NCBI GenBank assembly: GCA_031428695.1
Contig: JANOYE010000307.1
Coordinates: forward strand, 1-9,198
Source of the DNA: JANYCG01 sp031428695
Lineage (GTDB): Bacteria; Pseudomonadota; Gammaproteobacteria; Burkholderiales; Burkholderiaceae_C
Reading direction: 5' to 3'
Length of the DNA stretch: 9,198 nt
The first letter of the stretch is position 1. Each line of letters opens with the position of its first letter. The notes beneath the pieces are model-generated. The model worked only from the letters and a program-made list of their open reading frames with translations, searched no databases and was not told where the DNA came from. The position numbers were made by a program, and so were the translations under genes. Shown here piece after piece: positions 1 to 6,019 of this stretch.

Positions 1-5
1 AGGAA

Positions 6-56
6 GCTTCGGCGGGAGAAAACATCACATTGTCCAGCCACCCAAATCGCCGAAGC
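6..56 (-). repeat. Inverted repeat just after the PEP-CTERM gene
   Basis: GCTTCGGCG at 6-14 and its exact reverse complement CGCCGAAGC at 48-56 form a 9-bp stem with a 33-base loop. It begins one base past the stop codon of the PEP-CTERM gene on the minus strand. The position suits a transcript-end hairpin, but the loop is long and no T run follows the distal arm, so it is not a standard intrinsic terminator. The pairing is seen directly; any role is inferred. Confidence 0.35.
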
Positions 57-57
57 A

Positions 58-714
58 TCAACGCCGCCGGTTGCGCCAGCCCAGCAGCCCCAGCCCGGCC
101 AGCAGCAGCGCAAGCGTCGACGGCTCAGGCACGGCGGCTACGGCGGCTACCACATCGCCCGAACGAACAGCCCACGCCGACAACGTGCCGCTCTCGGTGA
201 CGCCGTCCTGGGAACCATTGGCAAAGAAGAAGAACCACGCGTTTAAGCCGGGAAACAACTCCGTGCCGGACCAGTAGATTTGCTGGATGTCAGTGAGGCC
301 TTCGCCACCCACCGCAGTCTGCGTGCCGGTCTTGTTATTGCCAAATTGCCCAGCCAGGTTTTGATAGAACATGTAGCCCAGTTCGTTGCCGCTGGCCGCG
401 CAGGCGGCAGCGGCCACTGCGTCGCAACGGGTATCTGTACGGGTGGGCGAGGTCAGGTTGATCGTCGGCAGCCGCCAGTCGTCAAACCCTGCAAATACCA
501 GATTGGCGGCCCAGGTGTTCGCCTGCGCCCATGACAGGTTTGAACTGCCCGGCAGATTGGCATTGCGCGTCCAAGTGATGTCGAGCACATCGTCGTAGAC
601 CAGATCCGCCCCGCGCGATATCAACGTTGCCGATGCGCTGCCCGCCCATGCCATCCCCGCCACCAGCACTGCCGTGGCCCAGCGTTTTGCCAGCACTTGC
701 CATTGACTGTTCAT
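58..714 (-). CDS. PEP-CTERM sorting-domain protein with DUF1566-like domain
   Basis: A 218-residue exported protein. Residues 1-29 are a signal peptide (basic KR, hydrophobic core, SASA cleavage near 29). The body has the pattern of DUF1566/Lcl-type domains: an LVYDDVLDITWTRNANLP segment, FDDWRLPT, then IYWSGTE and AWAVRSGD. Two cysteines in the middle could form a disulfide. Residues 195-218 are a classic PEP-CTERM tail: VPEPST, a hydrophobic helix, then RNRRR. In this family the exosortase XrtA/EpsH recognises and cleaves that tail, and the products reach the cell surface or biofilm matrix. No exosortase is in the window. The start at 714 is chosen over 768 because AAGGAG lies six bases upstream (721-726) and the signal peptide begins there. 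A sigma-54-type promoter sits about 50 bases further upstream. The precise function is unknown. Confidence 0.9.
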   Translation of the reverse strand: MNSQWQVLAKRWATAVLVAGMAWAGSASATLISRGADLVYDDVLDITWTRNANLPGSSNLSWAQANTWAANLVFAGFDDWRLPTINLTSPTRTDTRCDAVAAAACAASGNELGYMFYQNLAGQFGNNKTGTQTAVGGEGLTDIQQIYWSGTELFPGLNAWFFFFANGSQDGVTESGTLSAWAVRSGDVVAAVAAVPEPSTLALLLAGLGLLGWRNRRR

Positions 715-764
715 TTGAAGCTCCTTGTTGTTGGCGGTATTGCATGCGTCCGATGAAGCTGCAA

Positions 765-778
765 GCAAATTCCACGCC
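765..778 (-). promoter_or_regulatory. Probable sigma-54 (RpoN) -24/-12 promoter of the PEP-CTERM gene
   Basis: Read on the minus strand, the sequence is AGGCGTGGAATTTGCTT. The invariant GG (778-777) and GC (766-765) are exactly 12 bases apart, as in the TGGCAC-N5-TTGC consensus, and the -12 half is a full TTTGC. Transcription would start near 753, leaving a leader of about 40 bases before the ATG at 714 that contains the AAGGAG site. Sigma-54 control with the PrsK/PrsR pair is known for PEP-CTERM genes in exopolysaccharide-forming proteobacteria, which supports the call. The activator itself is not in the window. Confidence 0.7.
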
Positions 779-813
779 TGAAAAATATTCTTTTAAAACA
801 AATACTTAGACAT

Positions 814-823
814 CCCCCCCCCC
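814..823. repeat. Homopolymer of ten C between promoter and candidate activator site
   Basis: Ten consecutive C residues on the plus strand (G on the minus strand), about 36-45 bp upstream of the -24 GG of the PEP-CTERM promoter. Runs of this length are prone to slippage in replication and also to sequencing error. It lies in non-coding DNA, so a length change could alter only the spacing or bending between promoter and upstream elements. Confidence 0.85.
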
Positions 824-847
824 GCTGCTGTGAGTGGAACGGAAAAG

Positions 848-864
848 TGTAAAGAATTCCGACA
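848..864. promoter_or_regulatory. Candidate upstream activator dyad (TGT-N11-ACA)
   Basis: TGTAAAGAATTCCGACA has TGT/ACA ends, though the rest of the arms do not pair well. It is centred about 100 bp upstream of the inferred sigma-54 transcription start, within the range where sigma-54 enhancer-binding proteins usually bind. An AT-rich segment (781-809) lies between it and the promoter and could allow bending. The assignment rests on position and partial symmetry only. Confidence 0.3.
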
Positions 865-869
865 GCTTG

Positions 870-1035
870 TGTGACCATCGAGGGTTTAACGGCGCTTGGC
901 GTGGCCAAGGCGATTGCCAGCTGATTCCACACCCAAGCCCATGCCGCCATTGACCGAGCCGCGCAGGCCAGTTGCGACACCGCCGTGGCGCTGGCGGCGA
1001 TTGCGGATTCGGGCCATTTGATTTGGGCGCGTTTC
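870..1035. other. Gene-free stretch with codon-like composition, nothing recognised
   Basis: The gap between the PEP-CTERM gene and vapB is about 400 bases. Its outer parts hold promoter elements, annotated separately. The 870-1035 core is GC-rich and reads like coding DNA, but the plus frame from the GTG at 870 stops at 922 and no frame on either strand gives a protein I recognise. It could be a remnant of a lost gene or ordinary spacer. Confidence 0.3.
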
Positions 1036-1041
1036 AGATTT

Positions 1042-1105
1042 TGTACATCCATGGATTTACATTGACAGTCAAAAGGCGTAAAGTACACCCGATGTACATC
1101 CCTGG
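1042..1105 (+). promoter_or_regulatory. vapBC promoter with repeated operator-like sites
   Basis: A 13-base element TGTACATCC(A/C)TGG occurs at 1042-1054 and again at 1093-1105, exactly 51 bp apart (about five helical turns), with one mismatch. The second copy lies in the perfect 10-bp palindrome GATGTACATC (1091-1100). Between the copies are TTTACA (1056-1061) and TAAAGT (1079-1084) with a 17-bp spacer, a plausible -35/-10 pair with start near 1091. The repeats therefore sit just upstream of -35 and on the start point, where VapB/VapBC autorepression would act. The repeats are seen directly; the promoter and repressor roles are inferred. Confidence 0.55.
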
Positions 1106-1115
1106 TTGACACACC

Positions 1116-1355
1116 ATGCACACCACCACCCGAGCCTTCAAAAACGGCAATTCCCAAGCCGTCCGCATCCCGGCCAGTCTGGCCTACGAGCGCACCGACA
1201 TGGAACTGCTGATCGAACGCCATGGCGATGAAATCCGCATCCGGCCTGCCGGGCGGTCGCTGGCCGGCGTGTTGGGCAAGTTCGCCCGCTTTTCGCCCGC
1301 CTTCATGGCCGAAGGCCGGGGCAGCCATGGTCAAACCGAGCGGGATGCTCTCTGA
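1116..1355 (+). CDS. vapB: VapB-family antitoxin (AbrB/SpoVT fold)
   Basis: A 79-residue protein with the hallmark FKNGNSQAVRIP (residues 8-19) of VapB/VagC antitoxins. The AbrB-like swapped-hairpin DNA-binding region covers roughly residues 3-48. The C-terminal third (about 49-79) is the part expected to wrap around and inhibit the VapC toxin. In this family the antitoxin dimer also represses its own operon, and repeated palindromic sites lie on the promoter just upstream. No strong Shine-Dalgarno precedes the ATG, but this start puts the family N-terminus in place and the inferred leader is only about 25 bases. The stop codon overlaps the vapC start as TGATG, so the two genes are translationally coupled. 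Confidence 0.92.
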   Translation: MHTTTRAFKNGNSQAVRIPASLAYERTDMELLIERHGDEIRIRPAGRSLAGVLGKFARFSPAFMAEGRGSHGQTERDAL

Positions 1356-1762
1356 TGCCGCGCTATTTGCTCGACACCAACCTGTGCATCTACCTGATGA
1401 AGCACCAGCCCCCCGAAGTGGCAGAGCGCTTTGCCCTGTGCCAGGTGGGCGACGTGGTGATGTCAGCCATCACTTACGCCGAGCTGGCATACGGCGTGTC
1501 GGTGGCGGCCAATTCGGCGCGCGAGCAGGCCAATCTGGCCAGCCTGATTGAAGACATCCCCGTCATGCCCTTTGACGAAGAGGCGGGCAATGCTTACGGC
1601 CCCATCCGACAAGCCACCCGCAGCAGCAAAACCGACCACCTGGACAAGCTGATCGCCGCCCACGCAGTGGCGCTGGGTGTGGCGGTGGTGACAAACAACC
1701 TGAAGGACTTTGCCAAATACCCCGGCGTTTCTACAGAGAATTGGCTGGAATCCCGCAATTGA
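1355..1762 (+). CDS. vapC: VapC-family PIN-domain ribonuclease toxin
   Basis: A 135-residue single-domain PIN protein, normal length for VapC. The acidic metal-binding residues are visible: Asp7 in LLDTN, Glu43 in AELAYG, and Asp97 in LDKLIAAHA. The last motif, VVTNNLKDF (111-119), supplies Asn115/Asp118. These bind Mg2+/Mn2+ for endoribonuclease activity; VapC toxins of this type usually cut tRNA (often initiator tRNA) or rRNA and stop translation. The target here cannot be read from sequence. The ATG overlaps the vapB stop by one base, the standard antitoxin-first coupled arrangement. All catalytic positions are present, so the toxin should be active. Confidence 0.93.
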   Translation: MPRYLLDTNLCIYLMKHQPPEVAERFALCQVGDVVMSAITYAELAYGVSVAANSAREQANLASLIEDIPVMPFDEEAGNAYGPIRQATRSSKTDHLDKLIAAHAVALGVAVVTNNLKDFAKYPGVSTENWLESRN

Positions 1763-1883
1763 CGCCTATGGGAAGCCCCAGCGCGGTGGCGTAGTCATTC
1801 AGGGGCTGGATGGCGTAAACAAATGGCGTTATCGCGAATGCTATCATATATATAGCAACATCAGTCCATTTCACGTGACTTGG

Positions 1884-1908
1884 AAGCCAATTTGGCTTGA
1901 ATTTTTCC
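1884..1908 (+). terminator. Weak candidate terminator after vapC
   Basis: AAGCC (1884-1888) pairs with GGCTT (1894-1898) around an AATTT loop, followed after two bases by ATTTTT (1901-1906). The hairpin-plus-T-run arrangement fits an intrinsic terminator for the vapBC transcript, about 120 bases past the vapC stop. The stem is only five base pairs, so the call is tentative. Confidence 0.35.
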
Positions 1909-1910
1909 GA

Positions 1911-1955
1911 AATCGATCAAAATCGGTCAATTGTTAACATGGAGGTTAACAATTG
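1911..1955. repeat. Tandem 10-mers and perfect 11-bp inverted repeat between convergent genes
   Basis: AATCGATCAA (1911-1920) is followed directly by AATCGGTCAA (1921-1930), one mismatch apart. Overlapping the end of the second copy, CAATTGTTAAC (1928-1938) and GTTAACAATTG (1945-1955) form a perfect 11-bp inverted repeat with a six-base ATGGAG loop. It lies between the 3' ends of vapC and the leftward Bug gene. It is AT-rich with no T run on either side, so a protein-binding site or transcript-end hairpin is more likely than an intrinsic terminator. The rest of the 233-base spacer is AT-rich with no recognisable gene. Confidence 0.6.
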
Positions 1956-1995
1956 GTAATTCTGCCGAATCCCAGACCAATGGGCCGGCTTTGAC

Positions 1996-2946
1996 TCAGG
2001 GTTTCTTGCCCAATCCCAGCCGCCCCGCGCCTTCGGTGTACAGCTTGACTTTTTCCGTCATGAAGGCGTCCATTTCGTTCACGCCCACGTTGACCAGTTC
2101 GAAGCCGCTTTTGGCGGCTAGCTCCTTCATCTCGGGGTCGTTGTTCAACGCGGCCCACATGTCGGAGATTTTCTTACGGGCTTCAGGCGGCGTAGATTTT
2201 GGCACGCCGATGCCTCGGTAGGCGCCATCCACCCAGTTCACGCCCAGCTCTTTGAACGTTGGCACATCGGGCATCAGCGGGTGGCGTTTGTCCATCGCCA
2301 CGGCCAAGGGGCGGATGCGGGTTTTGTTGTTGATGGCAAAGGCGGTGTAGGTCATCGCGCCATCGACCTGCGCGCCCATCACCGAGGTGGCCATGTCGCC
2401 GGTGCCTTTGAAGGGCACGTAGATTGTTTTCACGTCAAACGCCGCGTTGAAACGCTCATGTGCGGCGTGGTTGGCGGAGTTTTGGCCGCTGCCGCCCAGG
2501 CTCAACTTGCCGGGGCTGGCCTTGGCGGCCTTGATGAAATCGGCAAAATTCTTGATCGCGCTTTGCTCCGGCACCACCAAAATATCGGGCGTGTAGTGGA
2601 ACCAGAACACCGGCGTGATGTCGGCTGTTTTGTACTGCACCTGGCCTTCAATCGGCTGGAACACGATATGGGGCAGGTTCACGCCGACGATGTTGACGCC
2701 GTCGCCGGGCAACTGGTTCATCTGGCTCCACATCAGCGCGCCGCCCGCGCCGGCTTTGTACTGGATGATGGTTTCAATCGCCGCGCATTTTTTCTTCAGC
2801 ACCATTTGCTGGTGCCGTGCCGACAAATCAGACTCGCCGCCCGGCGGGAAGGCTTGGAAGTATTGGACGTTTTTGTCTGGGCAGGCTTGGGCCAGCGCGA
2901 TGGGTGCCAGCAAGCTTAAGGCTGCGGCTATCAGCAATCGTTTCAT
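1996..2946 (-). CDS. Bug/TctC-family periplasmic solute-binding protein (divergent)
   Basis: A 316-residue tripartite tricarboxylate transporter substrate-binding (Bug) protein. Residues 1-19 are a signal peptide (MKRLL, hydrophobic core, IALA). The ligand-pocket loop is FPPGGESDLSAR with Asp40, and downstream come LSLGGSGQNSANHAAHERF, YVPFKGTGDMATSVMGAQVDGA and the usual DVPTFKELGV segment. Bug proteins bind carboxylates, amides or amino acids in the periplasm. It departs from the common pattern: Cys22 and Cys54 could form a disulfide, and the usual N-x-GAGG-N-I-G stretch is YKAGAGGALMWSQ. Cys22 is not in a good lipobox. The ATG at 2946 is chosen over 2991 because AGGAG lies close upstream (2953-2957) and the signal peptide begins there. 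It follows the dehydrogenase by 31 bases, so the two are probably cotranscribed. The ligand is unknown, likely the dehydrogenase's substrate or precursor. Confidence 0.9.
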   Translation of the reverse strand: MKRLLIAAALSLLAPIALAQACPDKNVQYFQAFPPGGESDLSARHQQMVLKKKCAAIETIIQYKAGAGGALMWSQMNQLPGDGVNIVGVNLPHIVFQPIEGQVQYKTADITPVFWFHYTPDILVVPEQSAIKNFADFIKAAKASPGKLSLGGSGQNSANHAAHERFNAAFDVKTIYVPFKGTGDMATSVMGAQVDGAMTYTAFAINNKTRIRPLAVAMDKRHPLMPDVPTFKELGVNWVDGAYRGIGVPKSTPPEARKKISDMWAALNNDPEMKELAAKSGFELVNVGVNEMDAFMTEKVKLYTEGAGRLGLGKKP

Positions 2947-2977
2947 TCGGGTCTCCTGGAGTATCGGGTTGATTTTC

Positions 2978-4057
2978 CTATGCCGCAGCAAGGGCCGCGC
3001 ACACGGCTTGTGTCACCTGCGCAGTCGTCGCCTTGCCGCCCAAATCGCTGGTGTGCAGGCTCAAGTCTGCCGTCACTTGTTCAATCACCGCCATCAGTTT
3101 CGCGGCGGCTGCGGCCTCACCCAGGTGTTCCAGCAACATCACGCAGCTCCAAAAGGTGCCCACGGGATTCGCCAGGCCTTTGCCCATGATGTCAAAAGCC
3201 GAGCCATGGATCGGCTCGAACATGCTGGGGTAACGCCGCTCGGGGTCGATGTTGCCGGTGGGGGCGATGCCTAAGCTGCCCGCCAGCGCAGCGGCCAAGT
3301 CGCTTAAAACGTCGGCATGCAAATTGGTGGCGACCACGGTGTCAATGGTCGCTGGTTTGTTCACCATGCGCGCGGTCATGGCGTCTACCAGTTCTTTGTC
3401 CCACGCCACATCGGGGAACTCTTTGCTGATTTGCACCGCGATCTCATCCCACATCACCATGGCGTGGCGCTGGGCATTGGACTTGGTGACGACGGTGAGA
3501 AATTTGCGCGGCCGCGACTGCGCCAGCTTGAAAGCGAAACGCATGATGCGCTCCACGCCCACGCGCGTCATGATGCTCATGTCGGTGGCCACTTCAATCG
3601 GGTGGCCCTGGTGCGCGCGCCCGCCCACACCGGCGTATTCACCTTCGGAGTTTTCCCGCACGATGACCCAATTGAGATCCTCGGGTTTGCAGCGCTTCAA
3701 TGGCGCGTCGATGCCGGGCAGGATGCGGGTTGGGCGCACATTGGCGTATTGGTCGAAACCTTGGCAAATTTTGAGGCGCAGGCCCCACAGCGTGATGTGG
3801 TCGGGGATGTTCGGGTCGCCCGCCGAGCCGAACAAGAGCGCGTCTTTGTGGCGGATGGCGTCCAGGCCGTCTTTGGGCATCATCTCGCCGTGGGCGCGGT
3901 ACCAGTCGCCGCCCCAGCCGAATGACTCGAATTCAAATTTGAAATTGCCGATGAAAGACCTTGTGGCGGCCAAGGCCTCAAGCACCGTTTGGCCCGCAGG
4001 GATGACTTCTTTGCCGATGCCGTCGCCGGGAATGCAGCCGATTTTGTAGGTTTTCAT
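2978..4057 (-). CDS. Tartrate/D-malate-type beta-decarboxylating dehydrogenase
   Basis: A 359-residue cytoplasmic enzyme of the isocitrate/isopropylmalate dehydrogenase family, nearest by motif to tartrate dehydrogenase/D-malate dehydrogenase (TtuC/DmlA). It would oxidise a 2-hydroxy-diacid with NAD+ and usually decarboxylate it, for example D-malate to pyruvate and CO2. Visible features are the N-terminal IPGDGIGKEV (9-18), Arg108 in NVRP, VRENSEGEYAG with Arg134 and Tyr141, Lys192 in VTKSNA, metal ligands Asp225, Asp249 and Asp253, and the nucleotide-binding EPIHGSAFDI region. One expected substrate arginine, ten residues before Arg108, is Cys98 here (KICQGFDQY), so specificity may differ. 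The ATG at 4057 is preferred over the GTG at 4087 because MKTYKIG matches the family start, although no clear Shine-Dalgarno is seen. It sits 43 bases after the LysR gene and 31 before the Bug gene, an apparent operon. Confidence 0.85.
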   Translation of the reverse strand: MKTYKIGCIPGDGIGKEVIPAGQTVLEALAATRSFIGNFKFEFESFGWGGDWYRAHGEMMPKDGLDAIRHKDALLFGSAGDPNIPDHITLWGLRLKICQGFDQYANVRPTRILPGIDAPLKRCKPEDLNWVIVRENSEGEYAGVGGRAHQGHPIEVATDMSIMTRVGVERIMRFAFKLAQSRPRKFLTVVTKSNAQRHAMVMWDEIAVQISKEFPDVAWDKELVDAMTARMVNKPATIDTVVATNLHADVLSDLAAALAGSLGIAPTGNIDPERRYPSMFEPIHGSAFDIMGKGLANPVGTFWSCVMLLEHLGEAAAAAKLMAVIEQVTADLSLHTSDLGGKATTAQVTQAVCAALAAA

Positions 4058-4100
4058 AGGCACAGAGTTTAGTGCCCGCCGGTTCACCGCCTAAGCCCGG

Positions 4101-5072
4101 TCAATCAAAAACATGTTCGTGCGCCCAGCTCAGCAGTGACTTTCTGAACTCCGTCACGGCCGGACTGTCGTCTTTGTTGCGCCACAACACATACACATCG
4201 CCATTGAGTTGCTCGGGCGCCAGTGCTGAAGCTGGCGCGCCGTCGCCGCCATTGACGCTTTTGACCTCTTGCGCGGTCACTGAGATTTGCGATTGCGTCA
4301 ACGTGCACAGCTGAATCGCGTCTTTGCGCAGCAACGCCATTGACGCCGGCGCCAAGGTCACACCCATGCCAGCGGCCACCAAATTCAGCGCCGCCGGAAT
4401 TTCCACAACTTCCTGAACGATGCGCGGCGCGAAGCCTTCACGCAGGCAGGCGTCATACAAGCGCTTGGCAAAGGCGGATGAGTCTTGCTGCAAGAACACG
4501 AAATCTTCGTTGCGCAAATCCGCCAAGCTGATTCGGTTGCGTTTGGCCAGACGGTGCCCCGGCGGCAATGCCACCACCACCGGGTCTCGCCACAACAGCG
4601 CAGCGTTGACCTTGGCGTCTTGCGCTGGTGTTCGCGAGAGGCAAATGTCGAGTTGATCGCCGCGCAGCGCATGCAGGTGGTCTGCCGGTTTCATCTCCCT
4701 CAGGGCGATCTCAACCTTGGGCCGCATCTGGCGAAATTCATTGATGAATTTTGGAAACGGCCCCATGAAGTGGGAGCCCGCCAGGCCAATCTGCACGCGG
4801 CCTTCGAGGCCGCTGGCGACGCGGGCAACGTGGCCGCGCGCCTCCTCAATGCGCGCCAGAATCGCCTTGGCATGCGGCTGCAGGGCACGACCGGCATCGG
4901 TGAGCGACACGCTGCGGCTGGTGCGGTCAAACAGACGGGCGCCCAGCTCGCCTTCGAGTTGGGCGATCTGATGGCTCAAGGGTGGCTGCGAAACATTCAG
5001 GTTTTTCGCCGCCCGCGTGAAGCTCAAATCCGTTGCCAACGCGTTGAAATACCTCAGTTGTCGCAGTTCCAT
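4101..5072 (-). CDS. LysR-family transcriptional regulator
   Basis: A 323-residue LysR-type regulator. The N-terminal winged helix-turn-helix spans about residues 2-61: MELRQLRYF, FTRAAKNLNVSQPPLSHQI (recognition helix) and GARLFDRTSRSVSLT. A linker helix follows, and the effector-binding domain (about 90-300) has typical features such as VQIGLAG and VAAGMGVTLAP. Such proteins bind a pathway metabolite and activate a divergent or downstream operon. The ATG at 5072 gives the canonical MELRQLRYF start and has AGGA eight bases upstream. An ATG at 5105 with GGAG is possible but would add an 11-residue tail not usual in the family and would run into the LysR box. It heads a leftward set with the dehydrogenase and a Bug gene, and faces the isomerase-Bug pair across 147 bases, so it probably controls both arms. 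Confidence 0.93.
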   Translation of the reverse strand: MELRQLRYFNALATDLSFTRAAKNLNVSQPPLSHQIAQLEGELGARLFDRTSRSVSLTDAGRALQPHAKAILARIEEARGHVARVASGLEGRVQIGLAGSHFMGPFPKFINEFRQMRPKVEIALREMKPADHLHALRGDQLDICLSRTPAQDAKVNAALLWRDPVVVALPPGHRLAKRNRISLADLRNEDFVFLQQDSSAFAKRLYDACLREGFAPRIVQEVVEIPAALNLVAAGMGVTLAPASMALLRKDAIQLCTLTQSQISVTAQEVKSVNGGDGAPASALAPEQLNGDVYVLWRNKDDSPAVTEFRKSLLSWAHEHVFD

Positions 5073-5093
5073 GGGGTTGTTCCTGTTGCCCTT

Positions 5094-5127
5094 GATCTGA
5101 TTCATCTCGCTCCGGTATGAAATGATC
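5094..5127. promoter_or_regulatory. LysR-type operator (T-N11-A box) in the divergent gap
   Basis: TTCAT (5101-5105) and ATGAA (5117-5121) are a perfect inverted repeat separated by exactly 11 bases, the classical LysR-regulator box. Outside it GATC occurs on both sides (5094-5097 and 5124-5127), almost symmetrically. It lies 29-49 bases upstream of the regulator's start and about 100 bases before the isomerase start, fitting autorepression plus activation of the divergent pair. Just to its right TTGAAA (5128-5133) could serve as a -35 for the isomerase, but no good -10 is visible. Confidence 0.6.
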
Positions 5128-5219
5128 TTGAAAATGTATTTGTGTGCATGAATGTTAAAAGCAACAATGCGGCACCGCAAGACAACTGTGGCTCGCTCAA
5201 ACCCGGAAATAGACCTGAA

Positions 5220-6002
5220 ATGACTGCCAATTCAAACCCCAACCCACCCGCAAAAGCCAACTACCGTGTCGGCCTGATCGTGCCAAGCTCCAACACCACC
5301 ATGGAGACTGAGATTCCGGCCATGTTGCGCGGGCGAGAGGGCGTCTTGCCCGAACGCTTCACCTTCCACTCCAGCCGCATGCGCATGAAATCGGTGACCA
5401 AGGAGGAACTTGCTGCGATGGACAAAGACTCTGACCGCTGCGCGCTGGAGCTGTCAGACGCGCGCATGGACGTGATGGGTTACGCCTGCCTGGTGGCGAT
5501 CATGAGCATGGGCAAGGGTTACCACCGCGAATCGCAACGCCGCCTGCATGAGGTGACAGCCGCCAACGGCGCGCCCACGCCCGTCATCACCAGCGCGGGC
5601 GCCTTGGTGGAAGGTTTGAAGGCGATAGGTGCCAAACGCGTCTCGATCATCGCGCCCTATATGAAGCCGCTGACCCGGCTGGTGATTGACTACATTGAAC
5701 ACGAAGGCATTGAAGTGGTCGATAGCGTGTCTTTGGAGATCCACGACAACCTGGCCGTGGGCGCACGCGACCCCAAAGCGCCTTCAGAACTGTGGAAACA
5801 GCTCAACCTGAAAGGGGCAGACGCCATCGTCGCCTCGGCCTGCGTGCAGATGCCGTCACTGGCGTCGATTGAGCTGATTCAGGCGGCCAGTGGTTTGCCG
5901 GTGGTTTCCAGCTCGGCATGCACCACTTACTCGATTCTCAAGAGCCTCGGGCTGGAGCGGCGCGTGCCGGGTGCCGGAGCGCTTTTGTCGGGCGCGTATT
6001 GA
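5220..6002 (+). CDS. Maleate cis-trans isomerase-like (Asp/Glu racemase superfamily)
   Basis: A 260-residue cytoplasmic protein of the Asp/Glu/hydantoin racemase superfamily, closest to maleate isomerase (maleate to fumarate). The N-terminus has VGLIVPSSNTTMETEIPAML (17-36). Two catalytic-type cysteines are present, Cys90 (GYACLVAIMSMGKGYH) and Cys208 (SACVQMPS). Their spacing of 118 equals that of the Cys76/Cys194 pair I recall for the Nocardia farcinica enzyme. Tyr147 and Asn177 also fall where I recall conserved active-site residues. Two cysteines argue for an isomerase or racemase rather than a single-cysteine arylmalonate decarboxylase. The ATG at 5220 gives the family length; an in-frame ATG at 5148 would add 24 low-complexity residues. 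The Shine-Dalgarno is weak (GGAA, 11 bases away). It is divergent from the LysR regulator and 17 bases before a Bug gene. The substrate could be a related cis-diacid. Confidence 0.82.
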   Translation: MTANSNPNPPAKANYRVGLIVPSSNTTMETEIPAMLRGREGVLPERFTFHSSRMRMKSVTKEELAAMDKDSDRCALELSDARMDVMGYACLVAIMSMGKGYHRESQRRLHEVTAANGAPTPVITSAGALVEGLKAIGAKRVSIIAPYMKPLTRLVIDYIEHEGIEVVDSVSLEIHDNLAVGARDPKAPSELWKQLNLKGADAIVASACVQMPSLASIELIQAASGLPVVSSSACTTYSILKSLGLERRVPGAGALLSGAY

Positions 6003-6019
6003 AACAGCGAAAATGCACC

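Noticed and set aside
711..1334. 207-residue minus-strand open frame across the gap and vapB
   Set aside because: Antisense to vapB and across the vapBC promoter; no recognisable family and no good ribosome site.
1810..1829. Short direct repeat ATGGCGT (1810-1816, 1823-1829) after vapC
   Set aside because: Seven bases is too short to separate from chance, and no attachment-site or transposon features accompany it.
1840..1856. GCTAT...ATAGC hairpin with TATATA in the loop
   Set aside because: A five-base stem in AT-rich spacer with no T run; probably chance.
1710..1937. 75-residue open frame overlapping the vapC end
   Set aside because: Overlaps vapC in another frame and continues into AT-rich spacer; no motif or ribosome site.
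2281..2919. 212-residue plus-strand open frame
   Set aside because: Antisense to the first Bug gene; rich in His/Gly/Ala as expected of a shadow frame.
3249..4049. 266-residue plus-strand open frame
   Set aside because: It runs antisense to the dehydrogenase, which has complete catalytic motifs; no recognisable domain.
4485..5120. 211-residue plus-strand open frame
   Set aside because: Antisense to the LysR regulator with an intact helix-turn-helix; no known domain.
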